This document shows positions 6,948 to 15,118 of a DNA stretch of 56,495 nucleotides, piece after piece. The position numbers and the translations under genes were made by a program. The DNA comes from Streptomyces amritsarensis (GTDB taxonomy: Bacteria > Actinomycetota > Actinomycetes > Streptomycetales > Streptomycetaceae). A model generated the notes under the pieces. It worked only from the letters and a program-made list of their open reading frames with translations, searched no databases and was not told the DNA's origin. The stretch's first letter is position 1, and every line of letters begins with the position of its first letter. The stretch spans positions 1-56,495 of the forward strand of contig NZ_MQUR01000046.1 of assembly GCF_001953875.1 (NCBI RefSeq). The letters are read 5' to 3'.

Positions 6948-8426
6948 GTGGTTCTCTTGCCACCCGCCCGCTCGCACATCCACGCCCTCGTCACCGCCTA
7001 CCTGGAGCGGTATCCAGCTGAAGCGCCCCTGCTGGCACCCTTGTTGAAGCTGCTGGACGAAGCCGCCGAGCCCACGAGCCGCTCGACCATGCCGGGGCAC
7101 ATCACGTGCAGCGCGGTCGTCGTCGACCACGACCGCCGTGTCCTGCTCGTCCACCACAACGCCTTCGGGCTGATGCTGGCACCCGGCGGGCACGTCGAGG
7201 CAGGGGATCGCTCGCTGCTGGAGACGGCGCTGCGTGAGGTCCACGAGGAGGTCGGCATCCCGCCCGGCGCCCTGTGCGCCACCGCCGCCTACGGGAGCCT
7301 GCCCATCGACATCGACGTCTTCGACATCGACGCCAACCCGGTCAAGGGCGAAGGCGCGCACCAGCACTGGGACTTCCGCTTCGTCTTCCAGCTGGTGGAC
7401 CGGGATGTCGAGGTCATGGTGCAGCAGGAGGAGGTCTCGGCCCCGGAGTGGGTCGCCTTCGACCAGGTCACGGCCCCGCGGCTGCGGGCGAAGCTCTGTG
7501 CCTCCGGGCTCGACGGCCGTATCGAGCCGGTCAACGCCTCGGCGCTGATCCACGACGGGCACGGCCGCTACCTGCTGCACCTGCGCGATGACCTGCCCGG
7601 CATCTGGGAGCCCGGGGCCTGGGCGCTGCTCGGCGGAGGCCGCGAGCCGGGCGACACCTCCCTCGAAGACACCGTCCGCCGTGAACTGCGGGAGGAGACC
7701 GGGCTCGAGCCGGGCGTCGTGGAGCCGTTCGCCGTCGGGCTCGCCACCGGCACCGACGGCCTGACCGTACCGGTGCAGGTGTTCACCGCCCGGTGGAACG
7801 GCGACCCGGCCGGCCTGCCGCTCACCGAGGGCGTGATGCTGGCCTGGTTCCGCCCCGACGTCATGGAGCGCCTGCGGCTGAGCCCCTCCACCTTGGACCT
7901 CGTACGCCGGCACGCGGAGCACTCCGGCCGCACCAAGGCGGCACCCCAGCGCGAGGCCCTCGGGCCAGACCGGCCCATGGCGGGCAGCGCCGGCGTCCCG
8001 CACATCGTGGGCGTCCACCTCTACCTGGAGCGCGACGGCCAGGTGCTGCTCGGCCTGCGGCACCCCGACTCGGCGTACGCCGGCGGCAGCCATCACTTCC
8101 TGGCGGGGCACTGTGAGCAGGAGTCGGCGCTGGCGTGCCTGGTGCGGGAGGCGCAGGAGGAGGCGGGCCTGCTCATCGACCCGCGGGATGTCGAGCTGGT
8201 GCACGTGGTGCACATGGTGGATGCGCCCGGCGCGCAGCCGCGGATCGGCTTCGTCTTCCGCGCCCTGAGGTGGGCAGGCGCGCCGGCGGTGAGGGAGCCG
8301 GACCGGTGCGTCTCCTGGGACTGGTGGCCCGCCGACGCCCTGCCCGAGCCGATCGTCCCCTACACCCGCGCGGCGATCGAAGGCATCCGAGCCGGCCGCC
8401 CCTACACCGAGCTCGGATGGACCTGA
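6948..8426 (+). CDS. Triple-Nudix-domain protein
   Basis: The 492 residues contain three successive Nudix domains. Box 1 is at about 82-104 (GHVEAGD to REVHEEVG), box 2 at about 229-252 (GGREPGD to RELREETG) and box 3 at about 387-409 (GHCEQES to REAQEEAG). Each keeps the metal-binding RExxEExG core. Nudix enzymes hydrolyse nucleoside diphosphates linked to another group, and most have one domain per chain. An N-terminal helix of about 50 residues precedes domain 1, and a linker of about 40 residues separates domains 2 and 3. The start is uncertain because no good ribosome binding site precedes GTG 6948. The real start could lie slightly downstream. Confidence 0.9.
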   Translation: MVLLPPARSHIHALVTAYLERYPAEAPLLAPLLKLLDEAAEPTSRSTMPGHITCSAVVVDHDRRVLLVHHNAFGLMLAPGGHVEAGDRSLLETALREVHEEVGIPPGALCATAAYGSLPIDIDVFDIDANPVKGEGAHQHWDFRFVFQLVDRDVEVMVQQEEVSAPEWVAFDQVTAPRLRAKLCASGLDGRIEPVNASALIHDGHGRYLLHLRDDLPGIWEPGAWALLGGGREPGDTSLEDTVRRELREETGLEPGVVEPFAVGLATGTDGLTVPVQVFTARWNGDPAGLPLTEGVMLAWFRPDVMERLRLSPSTLDLVRRHAEHSGRTKAAPQREALGPDRPMAGSAGVPHIVGVHLYLERDGQVLLGLRHPDSAYAGGSHHFLAGHCEQESALACLVREAQEEAGLLIDPRDVELVHVVHMVDAPGAQPRIGFVFRALRWAGAPAVREPDRCVSWDWWPADALPEPIVPYTRAAIEGIRAGRPYTELGWT

Positions 8427-8475
8427 CCGCCCCGTACCCCGCCCGTAATCCCTCCCCGCCTTCAAGGAGTAGCAG

Positions 8476-9480
8476 GTGCTCGATCCCCTCGTACCGCCCG
8501 CCCATGCCGCAGTCGCCTTTGAGGAGAGGGCGGAGCTCGCGCAGGCGGAGATGGTCGCCGGGCTGGAAGCCGCCGGGCATCTCCAGGCGGGCCCGGTCCG
8601 TGACGCCTTCCTCGCGGTGCGGCGGGAGGTGCTGATGCCGCAGGCCTACGTGCGGCGCAGCGGGCCGGACGAGACCCCGCCGCGCTGGGACCTGCTCGAC
8701 TGGGCCGTGCCCCCGGACCGGGAGGAGCTGCTCGGGCTGCTGTACGGAGGGGAGAGCGTGCTGGTCCAGCACGACGGCGAGCCGGTCCTGGGCCGGGTGC
8801 CGGGCACCCGGTCGGGCGGGACGATGACGGCCATGTCCAGCACGGTCGGCATGACCGTCGCGCTCTTGCAGCGCCTCGGCCTGAGGCCGGGCCAGCGGGT
8901 CCTGGACGTCAGGACCGGTGCCGGGGTGACTGCGGCCGTCGCGTGCCGGATCGCGGGGGATACGGGGGTGGTGACCGTGGACCGGGACGAGCACGTCACC
9001 GCCGCCGCTCGCGAACGGCTGGCCCTGCTCGGTCACCGGCCCACGGTCGTGACGGGGGACGGAGCGCACGGCTGGTCCGCCGGCGCCGACTACGACCGGA
9101 TCTTCGTTTCGTACGCGCACCATGCCGAGTGGACCGTCGTGCTCAGGGGCCTGATCCAGTCCCACCTCGGTGAAGACCGCCGTGCCGGCGCCACCGGCAC
9201 CTCTCGCGAGCCTGGCCGCCGCTACGAAGACGACCTGGCCGACTCCGCGTTCAGCGACATCGTCGAGCACCGCATCTCCTTCAGCCGCGCCTGGACTCCC
9301 CTCAGCGTCCTGGGCTGTCTGCGGTCCACCAGCTTTGCCAGGCCTGACCTCTTCGCCGACCATGCCGGATTCGAGGAGCAAGCCGAGGACCTCCTCCATC
9401 AGCACGCGCAGGACGCAGTCCTGCACGAGGACGGCGTGTTCACCGTGCTGCTCGCCCGCCGCCCCGGGACGACGCGGTGA
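8476..9480 (+). CDS. Protein-L-isoaspartate methyltransferase-like enzyme
   Basis: Predicted 334-residue SAM-dependent methyltransferase. An N-terminal helical part (VRDAFLAVRREVLMPQAYV) matches the PCMT start. A segment with SGGTMTAMSSTVGMTVALLQ precedes the SAM motif VLDVRTGAG near residue 142, then an acidic residue in VVTVDRDE and a GDGAHG segment. The protein is longer than repair-type PCMT (about 210-220) because of a middle insertion and a C-terminal domain, as in versions found in peptide natural-product clusters. GTG 8476 follows AAGGAG by six bases. The next gene overlaps its stop. The substrate may be an Asp side chain of a peptide, but this is not shown. Confidence 0.8.
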   Translation: MLDPLVPPAHAAVAFEERAELAQAEMVAGLEAAGHLQAGPVRDAFLAVRREVLMPQAYVRRSGPDETPPRWDLLDWAVPPDREELLGLLYGGESVLVQHDGEPVLGRVPGTRSGGTMTAMSSTVGMTVALLQRLGLRPGQRVLDVRTGAGVTAAVACRIAGDTGVVTVDRDEHVTAAARERLALLGHRPTVVTGDGAHGWSAGADYDRIFVSYAHHAEWTVVLRGLIQSHLGEDRRAGATGTSREPGRRYEDDLADSAFSDIVEHRISFSRAWTPLSVLGCLRSTSFARPDLFADHAGFEEQAEDLLHQHAQDAVLHEDGVFTVLLARRPGTTR

Positions 9481-10859
9481 GCGGCGGGGCCCGGCACACC
9501 GTGCCGGTCGACGTCCACCTCATCCTGCGCCGCGACGGCGAGAGCGGACCGGATGTGCTGCTGTCCCGCCGGGCAGGGCCGGTGTACGCGTCGGGCCTGT
9601 GGCATCTCCCGTCCGGGCACCTCGACCCGGACGAGGACATGGTCGAGGCCGTGATCCGGGAGGCCCGCGAGGAAACGGGCGTTCTGATCGCGGCGGAAGA
9701 CGTGACCGCGGCCGTCACCGTCCACCACCGCCCACCGGCAGGCTCCCGTTCCCGCGTCGGTGTCTTCTTCGAAGTGCGCCGGTGGGCTGGTCGGCCTCGG
9801 ATCATGGAGCCGGACCGGTGCGACGGCATGGACTGGTATCCACTGGACGCCCTGCCCTGCCCGATGGTGGCGTACTGCCGGGCCGGACTGGACGCCTACC
9901 TCGCAGGCCTGCCCGCCGCCGTGCACTTCCAGCGGCCCGGCGACGCCGTCGAACACGACCAGGGCGGCCGCGACCGCACCCGCCTCCTGGCCGGGCCGCC
10001 CGTCGGTGGGGTGGAGCTGCCATACCGGCTGCGGGTGTTCGCGGAGCAGGCCATCGGCAGGATCACGGAGGCGACAGAGGTGTCCTGGGTGCGCACCGGC
10101 AGCCGGGTGTGGCGGCTGGCCGGGCCCGGTGGCGGGACCTGGTACCTGAAACGGCATCGCGGGGCGAAGTTCCACGGCCGGGAAGTGTCGGCATACCGGT
10201 CGTGGGTGCCGGCGCTCGGGCCGCGGGCTCCCCGCCTCGTCGCGGCCGACACCGACGCGGAGGCCGTCGTCATCACCGCGCTGCCCGGGCGCCCGCTGCG
10301 CGGGATGGTCCTCGACGCGGCCGCCGAGGTGCGCGTCCAACACGCACTGGGCCGCCTCGTTCGTGCCCTCCACGGCAGCGCACCCGAGCGGCTCGCCGAA
10401 GCCGCGACGGCCGCCGACAAGATCAAGCGCCATCTGGAGGTAGCTCGGCCGTACCTGGCGGACGGGGACGAGGACCTGGTGCTCGCCTTCGCCCGCGCTT
10501 ACGCCGACCTGCCGCTGCCTTCGCTCGTGCCCACGCACGGGGACCTGCAGTACCGCAACGTCCTGATCGGCGACGACGGCGAACCGCTGGTGTTCGACTT
10601 CGAGCGCTCCGAGTACAACACCGCGACCCGGGACATGGTGCGGCTGAGCGACACCTGGACCGGCCGCCCGGACCTGCGCAACGCGTTCCTCGACGGCTAC
10701 GGCAGAGCGCTCACCCCCGCCGAGGAGCTGCGCCTGGACTGCGAGGCCGCCTTCGACGCCGTCTCCGGCATCGCCTACGGCACCGGCCACGGCGACCCCG
10801 AGGTCACAGAGCGCGGGCACCGCACCCTGCGCCGGCTCCGCCCCTTCCACCGCCCGTAG
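9477..10859 (+). CDS. Nudix hydrolase fused to APH-like phosphotransferase
   Basis: A 460-residue two-domain protein. Residues 1-160 are a Nudix domain (LPSGHLDPDEDMVEAVIREA then REETGV). Residues about 175-455 form an aminoglycoside-phosphotransferase/choline-kinase fold. It has the catalytic HGDLQYRNVL loop near 354-363 and the metal-binding VFDFERSE near 372. A Lys in TWYLKRHRG may be the ATP-binding lysine. GTG 9477 overlaps the TGA of the methyltransferase gene. APH-like kinases phosphorylate small molecules and, in class V lanthipeptide and thioamitide pathways, peptide Ser/Thr. The usual partner lyase is not visible here. Fusion to Nudix is unusual. It ends 22 bases from a convergent gene. 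Confidence 0.85.
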   Translation: MSGGARHTVPVDVHLILRRDGESGPDVLLSRRAGPVYASGLWHLPSGHLDPDEDMVEAVIREAREETGVLIAAEDVTAAVTVHHRPPAGSRSRVGVFFEVRRWAGRPRIMEPDRCDGMDWYPLDALPCPMVAYCRAGLDAYLAGLPAAVHFQRPGDAVEHDQGGRDRTRLLAGPPVGGVELPYRLRVFAEQAIGRITEATEVSWVRTGSRVWRLAGPGGGTWYLKRHRGAKFHGREVSAYRSWVPALGPRAPRLVAADTDAEAVVITALPGRPLRGMVLDAAAEVRVQHALGRLVRALHGSAPERLAEAATAADKIKRHLEVARPYLADGDEDLVLAFARAYADLPLPSLVPTHGDLQYRNVLIGDDGEPLVFDFERSEYNTATRDMVRLSDTWTGRPDLRNAFLDGYGRALTPAEELRLDCEAAFDAVSGIAYGTGHGDPEVTERGHRTLRRLRPFHRP

Positions 10860-10881
10860 ATGCGCGGGCCCACCGCAGTGG

Positions 10882-12150
10882 TCAGTCACGGTCCGGGGGC
10901 GTGGTGGTCTGTTCGTCGGTGAGGCGGGCCCTCCAGTCACTGACGTATGCGTCGGGTAGGGAGGCCAGGCGGGCGATCTCCGCGTCCCCGCGTCCGTCGG
11001 ACCAGGCCAGGATCCGCGTCACGGTGCGGTTACGTGCGGCGCGGAAGTCCTTGAGCATGGTTTCGAGGCGTTCGACTTCCTCGCCCTCGTGGACGAGTTG
11101 CCGGTCGACGGCGGAGCGTTCCGCCCCGCGCAGCCGCCGGAGATGAGCGGTCAGGCCCGTCAGGGCCACTCCGTGTTCGTGCGCGGCGTTCTGGAACGTG
11201 TCGGCCAGGGACACCAGCACGCAGTCGGGGACGTCGGCGAGGGTGGCTCCGAGGGGCTTGGCCGCCTTCCAGGTGTCCCGCCCGGCCTCCGTCGTCTCCA
11301 GCCAGAGGCGGGCGTCTGTCGGGGTACGGTCGCCGCAGGCCCGTGCCCGGTAGGCGTACAGGGCGGCGCGGTGGCCGTAGAAGGTGAAGCCGTCCTCTAT
11401 CTGCTGGTCGGCGTCGCGGCAGATCCGGCCCGGTACGCCGCCATAGCCGTTCGGGGGGCTGTAGTCGGCGTAGGTGTCGAGTTCCGCGTCCGTGGCCAGG
11501 TCCCAGGAGGGGTCGCACAGGCCGGGGTTGGCGGCCAGGAAGGCGCCGACCTCGACGCGCCAGGCCGGGACCGGTGTGGTACGCGGTCTGGGCCAGCGGA
11601 GTTCCCCGGAGGGGTCGAAGGCGGGGGTCGCGGCCTGTTCGATGTCGTCCCATGCGGTGGCTGCCTCGGCCGACCACTCGAGCTCGCCTTCGGGTCCGAT
11701 CCGGTGGATCGTGTCCACGAGCCGCTGCACGGCGGGCAGGACGCGCACCGCGAGCGCGTGCAGTTCCTCGGCGTCGAAGAAGCGCCATGTACAGCCGCGT
11801 TGTTCATCGTGGCTCAGGTGGCCGAGTAGTTGCACCATGATGCCGGGGTGGGGGATGGTCCCGTCGCCGAGTGCTCTGCGGGGGATGCCGGGGAGCCGGC
11901 TGCCCGGGGACTCCTGCGGGGCCCGCCAGTCGGTGTCGCCGAACCAGACGGCGCCGTCGCGGGCGTCCACCGCCAGCCACTGCTGGTAGCCGACTCCCGG
12001 GCCGTAACGCTGGTCCTGCTGCTCGGCGTTCTCGTCGTGCCATACGTACTCGGCCGGGGGCGGGTCCAGCTCTGCGGCCATGAAGCCGTCCTCGGGGCGG
12101 TAGCCGGTGAGGACGCGTGCCGTCCCCGGCGCGCTGTCGGCTGCGGTCAT
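10882..12150 (-). CDS. Conserved-looking protein of unknown function
   Basis: I do not recognise this 422-residue protein. It has no signal peptide or membrane helix. The first 150 residues are rich in Trp, Tyr and Asp (YQQWLAVDARDGAVWFGD). A middle part contains DPSWDLATDAELDTYADY and a Gly-rich turn. The last 100 residues are charged helices (EEVERLETMLKDFRAARNRT) ending in a possible small HTH-like unit (DAEIARLASLPDAYVSDWRA). Codon use matches its neighbours. ATG 12150 has GAGAGGAAAC just upstream. A strong hairpin lies 75 bases upstream of the start and separates it from the LysR gene. Confidence 0.7.
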   Translation of the reverse strand: MTAADSAPGTARVLTGYRPEDGFMAAELDPPPAEYVWHDENAEQQDQRYGPGVGYQQWLAVDARDGAVWFGDTDWRAPQESPGSRLPGIPRRALGDGTIPHPGIMVQLLGHLSHDEQRGCTWRFFDAEELHALAVRVLPAVQRLVDTIHRIGPEGELEWSAEAATAWDDIEQAATPAFDPSGELRWPRPRTTPVPAWRVEVGAFLAANPGLCDPSWDLATDAELDTYADYSPPNGYGGVPGRICRDADQQIEDGFTFYGHRAALYAYRARACGDRTPTDARLWLETTEAGRDTWKAAKPLGATLADVPDCVLVSLADTFQNAAHEHGVALTGLTAHLRRLRGAERSAVDRQLVHEGEEVERLETMLKDFRAARNRTVTRILAWSDGRGDAEIARLASLPDAYVSDWRARLTDEQTTTPPDRD

Positions 12151-12224
12151 GAGGGGTTTCCTCTCGGTGGAACGTCAACCGCGGCAAACCTAATGTGCCC
12201 GTCACACAATAGTTTAAGTTTCAG

Positions 12225-12253
12225 CCACCGTGTCCGGTAGTCGGACACGGTGG
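12225..12253 (-). terminator. Perfect 12-bp stem-loop, likely LysR-gene terminator
   Basis: CCACCGTGTCCG (12225-12236) pairs exactly with CGGACACGGTGG (12242-12253) around a five-base loop. It lies downstream of the LysR gene and upstream of the unknown gene, both on the minus strand. On that strand the bases after the stem (CTGAAACTTAAACTATTG) are unusually A/T-rich for this genome but lack a clear U tract. It could equally be a large operator. Confidence 0.55.
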
Positions 12254-12393
12254 GAAGTACGGCGTGCCGGTGAGGTCTACGCGCGTGCGACGGCGGTCAA
12301 GTTGGCCGCTTTTGACGTTCCCCCACGAGCCGCTCCTCCACCAGCCGCTCCCCCGCGATCCGTTCACCACCCGACCCCGGGACGCCGTGTGCC

Positions 12394-13317
12394 TTACGAG
12401 AGGGCGGCCAGCGCCTGGGCGGCGAGCATCTCCTCCAGGTCCAGGACCGCGCGCGGGGCGTGCCGGGTGTCGATGCGGACGGCGTAGATGAAGCGCGTCA
12501 GCTGCGGCTCGGCCAAGGGGCGGGCCACCACCTGGGTGTGGGTGCGGGGCAGGGCGAGTCGCGGCATGACGGCCACGCACAGGCCTGCGGCCACGAACCC
12601 CAGCACGGTGTTGAAGTCGTCACCCTCGTATTGCAGGCGGGCCTGGAAGCCGGGCGTGTCGGCGATCTGCGAGAGCAGTTCCAGGCGCAGCGCGGCCTCC
12701 GGAGCGGCGATCCACGTCTCGGAGGCGAGGCTGGCCAGGTCGATGACCTCCCGGTCGGCCAGGTGGTGGCGCGCCGGGACGACGGCCACCACCGGGTCCC
12801 GTGCGACCAGCGTCCGGCGCAGCATCCGCGGCGGCGGGACGGGGATGAAGTCGTAGTCGTAGCTGAGCGCCAGGTCCATGTCCCCCCGCTTGAGCCGGTT
12901 GTAGCCGGCTTCGGGCTCCAACTGGCTGAGGCTGACCTGCACATGCGGGTAGGCCGCGTGGAGGCGGGCCAGCGCCTGCGGGACGATGCCGGTGGCGGCC
13001 GAGGCGAAGGCGCCGAGCCGGATCCGGCCGGCCGTCCCGGCGCGCATGGCGCCGAGTTCGACCGACGCCGCCGCCAGCGCGCTGCGGACGCCCTGCTCCG
13101 CGCCGAGGAGGACTTCGCCGGCCGGTGTGACGCGAACGGGTCTCCGCTCCAGCACCCTGAGGCCGGCGCGGCGTTCGAGTTCGGCGATCTGCTGGGAGAC
13201 GGCGGGCGCGCTGTAGCCGAGTTCGCGTGCGGCGGCGCTGAAGGAGCTGTGCCGTACGACGGCTTCGAGGGTGGCGAGCAGGCGGGGGTCGAGTGCGTGC
13301 ACGGAGTTAAGGCTCAC
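12394..13317 (-). CDS. LysR-family transcriptional regulator
   Basis: A 307-residue LTTR. The N-terminal winged HTH reads VVRHSSFSAAARELGYSAPA then VSQQIAELERRAG (residues about 18-50). A substrate-binding domain of two alpha/beta lobes (about 90-300) follows. GTG 13317 is the longest start, and a GTG 15 bases further in is an alternative. It is divergent from the amidase-GntR-permease-asparaginase-aspartase series, and an ideal LTTR box lies between them. It probably controls that set in response to an amino-acid-related effector. The effector cannot be read from the sequence. Confidence 0.9.
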   Translation of the reverse strand: MSLNSVHALDPRLLATLEAVVRHSSFSAAARELGYSAPAVSQQIAELERRAGLRVLERRPVRVTPAGEVLLGAEQGVRSALAAASVELGAMRAGTAGRIRLGAFASAATGIVPQALARLHAAYPHVQVSLSQLEPEAGYNRLKRGDMDLALSYDYDFIPVPPPRMLRRTLVARDPVVAVVPARHHLADREVIDLASLASETWIAAPEAALRLELLSQIADTPGFQARLQYEGDDFNTVLGFVAAGLCVAVMPRLALPRTHTQVVARPLAEPQLTRFIYAVRIDTRHAPRAVLDLEEMLAAQALAALS

Positions 13318-13370
13318 TTATCTGTCGCGAAGATGTGTTTTCTTGTGATTGGAGATGAACGCCAGCAGGA

Positions 13371-13389
13371 TTCTTGCTCGCGGCAAGAA
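13371..13389. promoter_or_regulatory. LysR-type operator (T-N11-A)
   Basis: TTCTTGC (13371-13377) and GCAAGAA (13383-13389) form a perfect seven-base inverted repeat with five bases between. The inner TTGC-N5-GCAA is the textbook LTTR T-N11-A box. It lies 54 bases upstream of the LysR start and 160 bases upstream of the amidase start, in the only intergenic gap between the two units. This suits autoregulation plus activation of the operon. Confidence 0.65.
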
Positions 13390-13551
13390 AAACGCAAGCC
13401 TGCGCTCCTGGACCGCGAACACCCCTCCCCCGCCGTCACGGTGGCCTCCGCCCGTACCGCCTTGCCACCCGCCGCCGCCTGCCGCGGCGGTGGCGGCCGG
13501 CTGCGGCCGCAGCCGTCGACGGTCACCCCTCATGCCCCGAAAGGAAGTGGT

Positions 13552-14355
13552 ATGCCCCAGCCACCGCTCATCGGACTCACCACCTATCTCGCCCACGCAC
13601 AGTGGGGTGAGTGGGACCTGCCCGCCGCGGTGCTGCCCGCGGCCTACGCGGACTGCGTCCGGGCGTCCGGCGGCCGCGCCGTACTGCTGCCGCCGGACGC
13701 ACCGGAGGCCGCTGCCGACGTGGTCGAGCGTCTGGACGCGATCCTCCTGGCGGGAGGCGAGGACCTGGATCCCGCCCTGTACGGAGCCGTGCCCCATCCG
13801 CGTACCGGGCCGCCGGTGCGCGAGCGCGACGCGTGGGAGCGGGCCGTACTGGCCGCCGGCCTCGCCCGTGACATACCCGTGCTCGGGGTGTGCCGGGGGA
13901 TGCAGCTGATGAACGTACACGAGGGCGGCACCCTGATCCAGCACCTGCCCGACCGGGTGGGCCACGACGGCCACAACCCCTACCGGGGCCACTTCTGCTC
14001 CCACGCCGTGACCACCGTACCCGGGACCCGGGTCGGCGCCCTGCTGCCGGGGACGCACCACGTCGCCACGCACCACCATCAGGCGGTGGACCGCCTCGGC
14101 GCGGGACTGGCCGTCGCCGCCCGTGCGGCGGACGGCACCGTCGAGGCCATCGAGAGCACCCGGCACCGCTTCGCCGTGGGTGTCCAGTGGCACCCGGAGA
14201 TGGGCGCCGACGCCCCGGTCGTGCGGGCCCTGGTGGCTGCGGCGGGTTCCGCCGGAGGTACCGCTGCCGCCCGGACTGCCGCCCGGACTGCCGGACGGAA
14301 CACCCGCACGGTGCGAAGCGTGCCGAGCCGGATTTTCCCGGCACAGGTGCCTTGA
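13552..14355 (+). CDS. Class I glutamine amidotransferase-like hydrolase (PuuD type)
   Basis: Predicted 267-residue gamma-glutamyl-gamma-aminobutyrate hydrolase-like protein. The nucleophile elbow GVCRGMQ gives Cys114, and VQWHPE gives His214 and Glu216, completing the triad. ILLAGGEDLDPALY near residue 65 and HHHQAVD near 170 are typical of the PuuD group. It could cleave gamma-glutamyl amides, perhaps gamma-glutamylated amines or amino acids, in the cytoplasm. ATG 13552 follows AAGGAAG by four bases. It is the first gene of the asparagine unit. The last 35 residues are Ala/Arg-rich and probably disordered. Confidence 0.85.
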   Translation: MPQPPLIGLTTYLAHAQWGEWDLPAAVLPAAYADCVRASGGRAVLLPPDAPEAAADVVERLDAILLAGGEDLDPALYGAVPHPRTGPPVRERDAWERAVLAAGLARDIPVLGVCRGMQLMNVHEGGTLIQHLPDRVGHDGHNPYRGHFCSHAVTTVPGTRVGALLPGTHHVATHHHQAVDRLGAGLAVAARAADGTVEAIESTRHRFAVGVQWHPEMGADAPVVRALVAAAGSAGGTAAARTAARTAGRNTRTVRSVPSRIFPAQVP

Positions 14356-14413
14356 CACCCAGGGGCGAACCCCCCAAGATCACAGCGTGAACCTGTCAGA
14401 CAGCCAGACAGGT
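14352..14413 (+). promoter_or_regulatory. Internal promoter and FadR/GntR-type operator
   Basis: TTGACA (14352-14357) and CAAGAT (14375-14380) are 17 bases apart and place the transcript start at or next to GTG 14387, suggesting a leaderless mRNA for the GntR gene. CTGTCAGACAG (14393-14403) is a perfect palindrome with a central base, close to the FadR-type consensus TnGTnnnACnA. A wider repeat ACCTGTC/GACAGGT spans 14391-14413. The palindrome is inside the first codons of the regulator, a position suited to autorepression. Confidence 0.55.
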
Positions 14414-15118
14414 GGCCCCCTTCCGCGGCGCGTCAGTGCCATGGAAGCGGTCTTCGGCCACCTGCGCAGCGCCATCGAGCGCGGTGAGTACGCCGTGGGA
14501 GACAAGCTCCCCTCCGAAGCCGAGTTGTGCCGCACCCTGGAGGTCAGCCGCCCCGTACTGCGGGAGGCGCTCCGGGCCCTGCAAGCCATGGGGTTGACCG
14601 TGTCCAAGAGCGGCAAGGGCACGTTCGTCCTGGCGAACACGGTCGAGGAGCCCACCTTCGGCGACTACGCCGCCAGCGACCTCCTGGAAGTGCGCCGCCA
14701 CGTCGAGATCCCGGTCGCCGGGTACGCCGCGCTGCGCCGCACCCCCGAGGACCTGGACCACCTGCGCCATCTGCTGGACCGGATGGAACAGGAGACCGAC
14801 ACCACCGCGTGGGTGGCGATGGACACCGTGTTCCACCTGGCCGTGGCCGAGGCCTCCCGCAACCCCGTCTTCCGCCGCGTCATCGAGGAGATCCGCGACG
14901 CACTGGCGCGTCAGTCGACCTTCCTCAACGAACTGGGCGGCCGGCGCGAGCAGTCCAACTGCGAGCACCGGGCCATCCTGGAGGCGCTGGTCGACGGCAG
15001 CGAGCACGACGCGGTGGAGGCCATGTCCCACCACCTGCGACGGGTCGAGACGACCCTCACCGACATCGTGCGCCCCCAGCGCACCACCGCCCCTACGGAA
15101 GGCAGACCCGAGGCGTGA
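14387..15118 (+). CDS. FadR-subfamily GntR regulator
   Basis: A 243-residue regulator. The N-terminal winged HTH includes LPSEAELCRTLEVSRPVLRE (residues about 43-62) and a wing ending GKGTFV. The C-terminal all-helical FCD domain has the metal/ligand residues in DTVFHLAVAEASRNP, with His and Asn conserved, and further histidines later (CEHRAILEAL, MSHHLRR). The start GTG 14387 is chosen from the probable leaderless promoter. It is 31 bases after the amidase gene, and its stop overlaps the permease GTG, so it is likely a local repressor of uptake and catabolism responding to a small carboxylate or amino acid. Confidence 0.88.
   Translation: MNLSDSQTGGPLPRRVSAMEAVFGHLRSAIERGEYAVGDKLPSEAELCRTLEVSRPVLREALRALQAMGLTVSKSGKGTFVLANTVEEPTFGDYAASDLLEVRRHVEIPVAGYAALRRTPEDLDHLRHLLDRMEQETDTTAWVAMDTVFHLAVAEASRNPVFRRVIEEIRDALARQSTFLNELGGRREQSNCEHRAILEALVDGSEHDAVEAMSHHLRRVETTLTDIVRPQRTTAPTEGRPEA

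Noticed and set aside
6117..8465. 782-codon minus-strand frame across the MFS and Nudix genes
   Set aside because: It spans two well-supported opposite genes and shows no family motif; high GC keeps such frames open.
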